Shown here in pieces: positions 34,501 to 46,500 of a DNA stretch of 64,000 bases. The notes below the pieces were generated by a model. It did no database searches, was not told the DNA's origin, and was given only the letters and a program-made list of their open reading frames with translations. Source of the stretch: Macrostomum hystrix (Eukaryota > Platyhelminthes > Macrostomidae). The stretch spans positions 30,583,501 to 30,647,500 of the forward strand of contig CATNEN010000038.1 of the NCBI GenBank assembly GCA_950097015.1. Reading direction: 5' to 3'. Position 1 is the stretch's first letter, and the number at the start of each line of letters is the position of its first letter. A program made the translations under genes and the position numbers.

Positions 34501-37500
34501 TAGTCTAACAGGTGACTAAACTAGTCTTACAGGTGACTAAACTAGTCTAACAGGTAACTAAACCAAATTAAAAAATAGAAGGTGAGTTTGACCCTAAGCA
34601 GCTTACATCTAACATCCAGTAGATAGTCCGGACTAGTTAGATTAGCAACCGGATTGGTTGCTAAGCAACGAACAATAGCTCTATTGTTGTCAGGTCTAAG
34701 CTTGTCAATTAAGAAATAGCTTGTCACAGTTCCGAATGGAGCTGCCCCAGTGTCTGTTGAGCCGATGCTGCCGTCTTTGTATAAATCGGTTGCAGTCACT
34801 GGTTCGAATCCGCCAGCTGAGGCCAGGGTTCGAATCTGCCAATGGAGGCTGGGCAGCGGATTACCGCCGGAGGTTGAGCAGGTGATGAGTAGACTCGACC
34901 CGGCTGATGGCTGCGAGTCGTTGGCGGCCACACTCGGTAAGGTTGGCGCGACTGAAAGGCAAAAAGTACATTTTAGATTGCAGGGGCCGAACATCGGGGG
35001 TTTGAAAAGTTATAAAAAATCAATCAAATTTTAAGAGCCATGAAAAGATTAGGAGAGAGTGGGATAAACAGACAGACGGGGAGACAGATTTATACAGAGG
35101 TAAAGACAGAGAGACAGAGACACAGAGACACAGAGACACAGAGACACAGAGACACAGAGACACAGAGAGACAGAGACACAGAGACACAGAGAGACAGAGA
35201 GACAGAGAGACAGAGACACAGAGACACAGAGACACAGAGAGACAGAGACACAGAGACACAGAGACACAGAGACACAGAGACACAGAGACACAGAGACACA
35301 GAGACACAGAGACACAGAGACACAGAGACACAGAGAGACAGAGAGACAGAGACACAGAGAGACAGAGACACAGAGAGACAGAGACACAGAGACACAGAGA
35401 CACAGAGACACAGAGACACAGAGAGACAGAGACACAGAGACACAGAGACACAGAGACACAGAGACACAGAGACACAGAGACACAGAGACACAGAGACACA
35501 GAGAGACAGAGACACAGAGACATAGAGACAGAGACACAGAGAGACAGAGACACAGAGAGACAGAGAGATAGACAGACAAACAGAGAGACAGACAGTGATA
35601 GATCATTGCACTCCAGTTGACTAGAAATAAACTGTCCATGGGTTGGTAATTTCATACGGGAACCACCTAGCTACGTGGGTTAGAAAAAAAGCTCACTTCC
35701 AATACAGACTCAAAATTTCTGCTGCTATAAGCTCATTTGCTCATTACGCATATTTTGACTGACAGGATTTAACTGAAGACTTTAATTTTGCGAATCTAAA
35801 CTCCAACCAACAGTTTTCCCCCAATTTTTTAATAAATTCCAACTAAAGTAGCAAAGAGACGACAATTATTATTCACTAAAAGTCAAACTTCTATACCAGG
35901 AGTCCACTCAAATGACGCTAACTGGTCCACACAACTCATGGGATTATTTGAGTAGAGCGGGATGAAATTAATTGCTATTTGGACAAATTGGATCCAGGGG
36001 GTGGGCCATTGCTGAGCAAACCTCGCCTAGCAGCTACAGGCTATTTTTCATGTGCTTCATCCATAACTCACACAGGTATTACTTGTGCTAGCCATCACCT
36101 CTATATATATTTGGGGATTTTGTTGTGCACAATATGGGACAATATCCCACCAGCATAATAATGAAGTGTTGAATCTATAATAGTATATCGACAGGAAAAT
36201 GTAGAACAGAATTGTAATAAATATCGATTTAATTCTTTGCCACTACTATTGGAACACAAAAATAGGGATATACTTAATTTGTTGTATTTGCTGCGTACAA
36301 ACACTTTTTATTTGTATGAATGCGCGCGTCATTATGCCAGCAATGAGTTTAAATAAAAATCTTTTAGCCATAAAATGACGCAGAGATGCATTATTGGTGA
36401 ATAGGATGAGCCAACATTGGTACTTCGTTTCCCACTTCACAATCTCCCCCTATTGTCTTGTTGTCTCGCATTGGGGTTTAAAGAGATTGCAGCCTCCCTA
36501 TAGCGAGAGCTTGGAGTGGTGAGGGTACAGCTTGCAGTTGAGATTTTTTCAAGTTTCTTACTGGAGAGAGACGACATCTACTGTATTATGCATTTTGAAA
36601 CTATGAGCCAGGGTGTATTACTTTGCCAAAGAAATCCTCAACTTTGCCTGCCCGCAGTTTGAAACCAAAGAAACCGATTTTTTTCTAAGCCCTCTCCTCT
36701 TTTTCCCCATTTTCTTTAGCTGAGGAGTGTAACCTGAGTTTTGGTTTGAGATGGCTTGGCCACTCAAACAAATAAGGCCAATATTGTATTTCACAAGGAC
36801 CCTTGTTCGTGAGCAGTTCTGAGGCAATATACGGAATAAAGGAATAAAGGAGCCCAGTGGTAACGTCAGGCTTCCGACTAAGGCGTCGGGGGTTCGATTC
36901 CCAACTCCACAGGAACAATTTGTATCTAAAATTAGATAGATAGATAGATCTATAGACAGATAGATAGATGGATAGACTTAGCGCAGTCTTGCTTTCAGAA
37001 CTTATCACTCTGTAGAAATAGTTCAATAAGACTGGTTGCTATGACCACACAGATATGACTTATTTCGTTTTTTACTCACTTCCGGTCTATTTTATGTCCC
37101 TCGGTCACAACAGCAGGTGTACAAATAATGCTTCCCAAATGCTGCGACTAGAAATAATTATTAGAGATAAGAATAGTCTGAATATACACTTTGGTAAGTT
37201 GCAACTAACCTGACATGCGATCAGTTGCCCAGTAGATTGGAACAGTTGCCCGCCCATGGCCCCTGCTCAACCCCTTCTTTGTCTCAACTTCCCACTGGCT
37301 TATCTCCCCGCGTCTTATCTTCCCTGTCTTATCTCCCCACGTCTTATCTTCCCTATCTTATCTCCCCGCGTCTTATCTTCCCTGTCTTATCTCCCCGCGT
37401 CTTATCTTCCCTGTCTTATCTCCCCGCGTCTTATCTTCCCTGCCTTATCTCCCCGCGTCTTATCTTCCCTGTCTTATCTTCCCGCGTCTTATCTCTCTCC

Positions 37501-40500
37501 CGTCTTATCTCTCCTCTGTCTCATCTCTCCCCTGTCTCATCTCTCCCCTGTCTCATCTCTCCCCTGTCTCATCTCTCCCCTGTCTCATCTCTCCCCTGTC
37601 TCATCTCTCCCATGTCTCATCTCTCCCCTGTCTCATCTCTCCCCTGTCTCATCTCTCCCATGTCTCATCTCTCCCCTGTCTCATCTCTCCCCTGTCTCAT
37701 CTCTCCCATGTCTTATCTCTCCCCTGTGGAATCCCCCGTTTCCTGTCTCCGTTTTCTATTTCCTGTCTCGTCTATACGAGCTAGAAGGCAATCATTTTAG
37801 GACTTACAATCGCGGAATTTTTTTGAATACGTCGAACTAGATTTCGCTTGAGTCGCAAATTGCGAACACGAACGATTCGATTGGACTTTTGAAAATTAAC
37901 TGCTAAAGATTTTACTTTCTTTTTACTTTACATTACAGTGTCAGAAAGAAATTTTCAGATTAAGATCTGTTTACTGCTGTGCTAACTGGCGGTCGCAGTC
38001 TTTTATAAAACCCAAACGTGTACCCAAATTTAAAATTGCGCATATCAGGACCAACTAAAGTTTAAAAGAAAAAAGTAATCATCTTTTTTACTAGAGAAAT
38101 CCAAAGTGTCTTCCCGAGAAACTTTCCGCACGATAAATCATACTTTCCATATGATAATTCCTCTTTCGACTCATGAAATCCAATTTTCGACTCGAGAAAT
38201 CCCGTTTTCGACACGAAAAATCCTACTTTCTAACAAAGAAATCCCCTTATCCTCTCTCCTCTCTCACAGCACAATAACCATCACTCAGATTTCCTTACTC
38301 TAATAAAACTACAAAAAGTTCTCTTCGGTTAAAAATTTCGAGAAAACTTTTGTTTGATCCGTATCTATAAATAGATGAAAATAAATTGACAAGCCGTCTG
38401 GGTGGTCGCTTGCAACGCCAGTCTGTGGTGTTTGTTCCGCGCTGAATCGGCCAAGCATTGCTGTACGAGCTATTCTAGAATATAAGAGCTGTTACCTGAA
38501 TGCACTGATTGCTGTGTTACTTTTCTACTATATTTTCTTTATCGACACACATCCATCTCAAACGCTATTCTCTCTGCTCCAATCTCTTTTCTCTCCTCTC
38601 TCTTTCCTCTCTCCTCAGTCCTCTCTTCTCTCCAATCTCTCCTCTCTCCTCTCTCCTCTCTCCTCTCTCCATCTGTCCTCTCTCCTCTCTCAATCTCTCC
38701 TCTCTCCTCTCTCCTCTCTCCTCTCCATCTCTCCTCTCTCCTCTCTCCTCTAACATCTCTCCTGTCTCCTCTCCATCTCTCCTCTCCATCTCTCCTCTCT
38801 CCTCTAACATCTCTGCTGTCTGGCCTTGAGGCTCAAATCTTCTCTCTCTACTCAGTCCTTTCTCATCTCAGATTCCTAAAAGTGTCTATTAAGCTACTCA
38901 CCCTAGTCAATCCTTCCTATAATTCATTCTATTTGATCATCCTCAGACTTTTATTCATCATTTCAAGTGATTAATTCTTTTCGTTCATCTCACATGTCTC
39001 CACTGCCCAACAATTCTTTCAGTTCCAATCGCCACAATTGTCAACCCATTATTCCAAATATTCAGTCTGTCCTTGGTTAAGAATTAGATCGTTTTTTTCT
39101 TCTAGTTTCGCAGAAGAGAAACTGCAAAGGAAACCCGACGCGCCGCAATGAAGCAAGAAAGGCCCAATGCAAATTTATGAACGAGGAGGAAAGGGGAAGT
39201 GACGTTATAGGGGATATCCGGTCTAGATTCACCTACAGCAAGCTACTCACTATAATTTAGATTTCTTCACAATTTGCTTCCTAGCTACTTTGAATTAAAT
39301 GAGAATCAGTTCCCCTTAGTAGGTACAACAACGGAAACGAAAATTGTACGAGTAAATGTCAAAAAGTTGAATCGTTAGGAAATATTAGTAAAGAATCTGA
39401 TTTTCTCATCAGCAGCTTTGATTGTTAAGTAAGATTAGTTTCTTCAGATGTCTCTCTGTCTCTGTGTGTGTGTATGATAACTATCTGCCAACAACGATGT
39501 GTCTTTAATTTATAGGCGCGTATTATTGTTAGTCGCGTGATTTGATGACAGATTTTGCCACCAGATTGTAAATTATTTACTAAGCAACGTGTATTGCGTA
39601 ATTCCATTGGCCCAGTGAGGCAAAATGCTAAATCATGTTGGATTCTTCAGCAATGCTCTTTTCTGAAATGGAACCAGAATGGTAACTTTTACACTGCTTA
39701 CTCCCCCCCTTATCTTACTTCTCTCATCTCTCAGCTTTTATCTCTTCTCTCATCTCTCTCACCCTACTTCTCTCCTCTCTCACCCTACTCCTCTCGTCTC
39801 TCACCCTACTTCTCTCCTCTCTCACCCTACTTCTCTTATCTCTCACCCTACTTCTCTCCTTTCTCACCCTACTTCTCTCCTCTCTCACCCTACTTCTCTC
39901 CTCTCCCTCCCTACTTCTCTCGTCTCTCACCCTACTTCTATCCTCTCTCACCCTACTTCTCTCCTCTCTCACCCTACTTCTCTTCTCTCTCACCCTACTT
40001 CTGTCCTCTCTCACCCTACTTCTCTCGTCTCTCACCCTACTTCTCTCCTCTCTCACCCTACTTCTCTTCTCTCTCACCCTACTTCTCTCCTCTCTCACCC
40101 TACTTCTCTCCTCTCTCAACCTACTTCTCTCCTCTCTCACCCTACTTCTCTCCTCTCTCACCCTACTTCTCTTCTCTCTCACCCTACTTCTCTCCTCTCA
40201 CACTCTACTTCTCTTCTCTCTCACCCTACTTCTCTCCTCTCACACTCTACTTCTCTTCTCTCTCACCCTACTTCTCTTCTCTCTCACCCTACTTCTCTCC
40301 TCTCTCACCCTACTTCTCTCCTCTCTCAACCTACTTCTCTCCTCTCTCACCCTACTTCTCTCCTCTCTCACCCTACTTCTCTTCTCTCTCACCCTACTTC
40401 TCTCCTCTCTCACCCTACTTCTCTCCTCTCTCACCCAACTTCAAAATCACCTGGCTAAGACAACTCATAGAGGCCAATTTTCGTAATTGAGCTACAATGT

Positions 40501-43500
40501 CCGCCTTGCCAGACAGCTCGCAAATTAATTTGAGTCAGCAAATCTACAAGCCAACCCAGGCCGACGTCAGTCAACATCAAAAGCAACTGGGAGAGGCCTA
40601 AAAAGAAATTCACCACGCAGTCCATTGTGGACAAGCCAAATTACTGCTTTTTTACTTTCTTGTCCTATATACACGCTCATTTGTGGCTAGCGCTGAAATA
40701 ACACACACACACACACACACACATGGTGAGTTAAGAGAGAGGAGGCGACAGAGTGAACAAAAAAGTTATACTTTTCCACCAGACGGAAGGAAGTAAGGCC
40801 AGAAGGTGTGTGCGCGCAGGAGTCGCAAGTGAAAGTGGCGACTTAAAAAAATGCAGGGGCTGTGGAGCCAGAAATCAGAACAAAGAGCGGTGGCAGAAAT
40901 TGTGTTTCTTCCAGGGCCAGGCAAAACTTGCTAAAAATAAGTTTTGTCTCCCAGTCTTTTGCTCTTGAAAGGAAAACTATACTCAGCATATTGGAAGTTG
41001 TGAGCTGTACAGGCAAAAGCAAACACTGCGACAGATGAAATGCTGGTCTGCCGTGTCCACGCAATGAAATGCTGAACTGCCTATGTCTTTTAGTAGGTCT
41101 TTGTTGCATCATTAATTATAAATGAATTTCGCGTGTTTTAGCGACAGTAGACCCGCAGCCAGCGAGGAGGCAATTCTGCCCATTCTGTTGACTCCTGAGC
41201 ACACACAACTTGCTCAGGGGTCAGTGTACATCTGTCGCGACTTTCTCATGAGGTTTAGCCCTCATGTGCGTTAAAAATGTGCGACAAGCCATTCAGTAAC
41301 CCTTAGCTAGTCACTCCCTGACCATCTGACCTATGCAATTGAATGCATCAGTATAAGTTTGCTAATTGGCCAAATAAATCTACAAACCTGTAATCAGTTA
41401 ATCAGCGGGACGCCTTTTAAAATAAATTGGGATTACAAAGCTTTGATTCGACGACAAAGTTCGACAAACTAAATCAATAAGTCAGAATAAAAATAAGGAT
41501 TTTTTAGGAATCGAGTTATCCTAGAATGAGGAAATGGCTAAGATAGAGAATGGCAGAGGAGAATTAGAGGTAGAATTGGGAGGAGAAGTAGAGGTAGAAT
41601 TGGGAGGAGAAGTAGAGGTAGAATTGGGAGGAGAAGTAGAGGTAGAATTGGGAGGAGAAGTAGAGGTAGAATTGGGAGGAGAAGTAGAGGTAGAATTGGG
41701 AGGAGAAGTAGAGGTAAAATTGGGAGGAGAAGTAGAGGTAGAATTGGGAGGAGAAGTAGAGGTAGAATTGGGAGGAGAAGCAGAGGTAGAATTGGGAGGA
41801 GAAGTAGAGGTAGAATTGGGAGGAGAAGTAGAGGTAGAATTGGGAGGAGAAGTAGAGGTAGAATTGGGAGGAGAAGTAGAGGTAGAATTGGGAGGAGAAG
41901 TAGAGGTAGAATTGGGAGGAGAAGTAGAGGTAGAATAGGGAGGAGAAGTAGAGGTAGAATTGGGAGGAGAAGTAGAGGTAGAATTGGGAGGAGAAGTAGA
42001 GGTAGAATTGGGAGGAGAAGTAGAGGTAGAATTGGGAGGAGAAGTAGAGGTAGAATTGGGAGGAGAAGTAGAGGTAGAATTGGGAGGAGAAGTAGAGGTA
42101 GAATTGTGAGGAGAATTAGAGGTAGAATTGGGAGGAGAAGTAGAGGTAGAATTGGGAGGAGAAGTAGAGGTAGAATTGGGAGGAGAAGTAGAGGTAGAAT
42201 TGGGAGGAGAAGTAGAGGTAGAATTGGGAGGAGAAGTAGAGGTAGAATTGTGAGGAGAAGTAGAGGTAGAATTGGGAGGAGAAGTAGAGGTAGAATTGGG
42301 AGGAGAAGTAGAGGTAGAATTGTGAGGAGAATTAGAGGTAGAATTGGGAGGAGAAGTAGAGGGAGAATTGGGAGGAGAAGTAGAGGTAGAATTGGGAGGA
42401 GAAGTAGAGGTAGAATTGGGAGGAGAAGTAGAGGTAGAATTGTGAGGAGAAGTAGAGGTAGAAATGGGAGGAGAAGTAGAGGTAGAATTGGGAGGAGAAG
42501 TAGAGGTAGAATTGGGAGGAGAAGTAGATGTAGAATTGGGAGGAGAAGTAGAGGTAGAAATGGGAGGAGAAGTAGAGGTAGAATTGGGAGGAGAAGTAGA
42601 GGTAGAATTGGGAGGAGAAGTAGAGGTAGAATTGGGAGGAGAAGTTGATGTAGAATTGGGAGGAGAAGTAGAGGTAGAATTGGGAGGAGAAGTAGAGGTA
42701 GAATTGGGAGGAGAAGTAGAGGTAGAAGTGGGAGGAGAAGTAGAGGTAGAATTGGGAGGAGAAGTAGAGGTAGAATTGGGAGGAGAAGTAGAGGTAGAAT
42801 TGGGAGGAGAAGTAGAGGTAGAATTGGGAGGAGAAGTAGAGGTAGAATTGGGAGGAGAAGTAGAGGTAGAATTGGGAGGAGAAGTAGATGTAGAATTGGG
42901 AGGAGAAGTAGAGGTAGAATTGGGAGGAGAAGTAGAGGTAGAATTGGGAGGAGAAGTAGATGTAGAATTGGGAGGAGAAGTAGATGTAGAATTGGGAGGA
43001 GAAGTAGATGTAGAATTGGGAGGAGAAGTAGATGTAGAATTGGGAGGAGAAGTAGAGGTAGAATTGGGAGGAGAAGTAGAGGTAGAATTGGGAGGAGAAG
43101 TAGATGTAGAATTGGGAGGAGAAGTTGATGTAGAATTGGGAGGAGAAGTAGAGGTAGAATTGGGAGGAGAAGTAGAGGTAGAATTGGGAGGAGAAGTAGA
43201 TGTAGAATTGGGAGGAGAAGTAGATGTAGAATTGGGAGGAGAAGTAGATGTAGAATTGGGAGGAGAAGTAGAGGTAGAATTGGGAGGAGAAGTAGAGGTA
43301 GAATTGGGAGGAGAAGTAGATGTAGAATTGGGAGGAGAAGTTGATGTAGAATTGGGAGGAGAAGTAGAGGTAGAATTGGGAGGAGAAGTAGAGGTAGAAT
43401 TGGGAGGAGAATTAGAGGTAGAATTGGGAGGAGAAGTAGATGTAGAATTGGGAGGAGAAGTAGATGTAGAATTGGGAGGAGAAGTAGATGTAGAATTGGG

Positions 43501-46500
43501 AGGAGAAGTAGAGGTAGAATTGGGAGGAGAAGTAGAGGTAGAATTGGGAGGAGAAGTAGATGTAGAATTGGGAGGAGAAGTAGATGTAGAATTGGGAGGA
43601 GAAGTAGATGTAGAATTGGGAGGAGAAGTAGATGTAGAATTGGGAGGAGAAGTAGAGGTAGAATTGGGAGGAGAAGTAGAGGTAGAATTGGGAGGAGAAG
43701 TAGATGTAGAATTGGGAGGAGAAGTTGATGTAGAATTGGGAGGAGAAGTAGAGGTAGAATTGGGAGGAGAAGTAGAGGTAGAATTGGGAGGAGAAGTAGA
43801 TGTAGAATTGGGAGGAGAAGTAGATGTAGAATTGGGAGGAGAAGTAGAGGTAGAATTGGGAGGAGAAGTAGAGGTAGAATTGGGAGGAGAAGTAGATGTA
43901 GAATTGTGGGGAGAAGTAGAGGTAGAATTGGGAGGAGAAGTAGATGTAGAATTGGGAGGAGAAGTAGATGTAGAATTGGGAGGAGAAGTAGAGGTAGAAT
44001 TGGGAGGAGAAGTAGAGGTAGAATTGGGAGGAGAAGTAGATGTAGAATTGGGAGGAGAAGTAGATGTAGAATTGGGAGGAGAAGTAGATGTAGAATTGGG
44101 AGGAGAAGTAGATGTAGAATTGGGAGGAGAAGTAGAGGTAGAATTGGGAGGAGAAGTAGAGGTAGAATTGGGAGGAGAAGTAGATGTAGAATTGGGAGGA
44201 GAAGTTGATGTAGAATTGGGAGGAGAAGTAGAGGTAGAATTGGGAGGAGAAGTAGAGGTAGAATTGGGAGGAGAAGTAGATGTAGAATTGGGAGGAGAAG
44301 TAGATGTAGAATTGGGAGGAGAAGTAGAGGTAGAATTGGGAGGAGAAGTAGAGGTAGAATTGGGAGGAGAAGTAGAGGTAGAATTGGGAGGAGAAGTAGA
44401 GGTAGAATTGGGAGGAGAAGTAGAGGTAGAATTGGGAGGAGAAGTAGAGGTAGAATTGGGAGGAGAAGTAGATGTAGAATTGTGGGGAGAAGTAGAGGTA
44501 GAATTGGGAGGAGAAGTAGATGTAGAATTGGGAGGAGAAGTAGAGGTAGAATTGGGAGGAGAAGTAGAGGTAGAATTGGGAGGAGAAGTAGAGGTAGAAT
44601 TGGGAGGAGAAGTAGAGGTAGAATTGGTCAAAAGAAAGGTTATAAACTGGAAGAATAAATATGAGATGTCTGAAGCGAATGATTTGGAATTTGTGTTCAT
44701 CAGCTAGCAAGCCAGTATCCCAATTTAAAACTTCCCTCAGGGGATTTTTCATCTTGCCCAGATACCAAAAAAGCATGGAACATTCTGCAGGTTAATCTCA
44801 GCATCTATCCGTGCCTTATTTCCTCCCACGCCTGTATCTGGCTGGTTGGGAAGGTATTTTCATTAATATCGCCTCTCTCGACTGCACCCCCATTGAAGGT
44901 TGCCAAAAATATGCTGGTGCCAGCATGGGATTTGAAATGATCGTCTCGACTACCTAGAGCTCAGCGTGGACTGGATAAGATAATTGTTTGCCATCAAGTG
45001 CTCAATGGAGGAACTAATGCCTATTTAATTCGCAGGAATCGCATAAATAATTATTTATTGTTTATTATTTTTACACACTGCAAGATATTGATACAACTGC
45101 TTTTCGAAAAACAATGTGGCAATTTTTATGTAAGAAAATATGAACTCAATCCTCCCCATTTTAAATATCAATCTTTTCCCGTCTTTCTCTACAATTACCA
45201 ACATTTTTCACCTATCTATTCCACAAGTTTTTCTTCACCAATCTTTCTCGCCTCCCTTTCCCAATATTTCTTCCCTCCCTTTCCCAATCTTTCTCCCCTC
45301 CCTTTCCCAATCTTTCTTCCCTCCCTTTCCCAATCTTTCTCCCCTCCCTTTCCCAATATTTCTTCCCTCCCTTTCCCAATCTTTCTCCCCTCCCTTTCCC
45401 AATCTTTCTCCCCTCCCTTTCCCAATCTTTCTCCCCTCTCTTCCCCAATCTTTCTCCTCTCTCTTCCTCAATCATTCTCCCCTCTCTTCCCCAATCTTTC
45501 TTCCCTCTCTTCCTCAATCATTCTCCCCTCTCTTCCCCAATCTTTCTCCCCTCTCTTCCCCAATCTTTCTGCCCTCTCTTCCACAATATTTCTCCCTCTC
45601 TTCCCCAATCTTTCTCCCTTCTCTTTCCCAATCTTTCTCCCCTCTCTTTCCCAATATTTCTCCCTTCTCTTCCCCAATCTTTCTCCCCTCCCTTTCCCAA
45701 TCTTTTTCCCCTCTCTTCCTCAATATATCTCCCTCTCTTCCCCAATCTTTCTCCCCTCTCTTCCCCAATCTTTCTCCCCTCTCTTCCTCAATATTTCTCC
45801 CTCTCTTCCCCAATCTTTCTCCCTCTCTTTCCCAATCTTTCTCCCCTCTCTTCCCTAATCTTTCTCCCCTCTCTTCCCCAATCTTTATCCCCTCTCTTCC
45901 CCAATCTTTCTCCCCTCTCTTCCCCAATCTTTCTCCCCTCTCTTCCTCAATATATCTCCCTCTCTTCCCCAATCTTTCTCCCCTCTCTTCCTCAATCTTT
46001 CTCCCCTCTCTTCCCCAATCTTTCTCCCCTCTCTTCCTCAATATTTCTCCCTCTCTTCCCCAGTCTTTCTCCCCTCTCTTCCCCAATCTTTCTCCCCTCT
46101 CTTCCCCAATCTTTCTCCCCTCTCTTCCTCAATCTTTCTCCCTCTCTTCCCCAATATTTCTCCCCTCTCTTCCTCAATATATCTCCCTCTCTTCCCCAAT
46201 CTTTCTCCCCTCTCTTCCTCAATCTTTCTCCCCTCTCTTCCCCAATCTTTCTCCCCTCTCTTCCTCAATATTTCTCCCTCTCTTCCCCAGTCTTTCTCCC
46301 CTCTCTTCCCTAATCTTTCTCCCCTCTCTTCCTCAATATATCTCCCTCTCTTCCCCAGTCTTTCTCCCCTCTCTTCCCCAATCTTTCTCCCCTCTCTTCC
46401 CCAATCTTTCTCCCCTCTCTTCCTCAATCTTTCTCCCTCTCTTCCCCAATATTTCTCCCTTCTCTTTCCCAGCGTTTCCACTCACCCAGCACGCTGACAA

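Noticed and set aside
40497-40601. 34-codon plus-strand frame with coding-like composition (MSALPDSSQINLSQQ...)
   Set aside because: Too short, no recognised family and no splice partner; cannot be distinguished from chance.
41521-44700. 1059-codon Thr/Ser/Pro frame as an exon of the Ig gene
   Set aside because: The acceptor-like site before it is out of phase with exons 2 and 3, and exon 2 joins exon 3 cleanly. Kept as a finding, not as a CDS.
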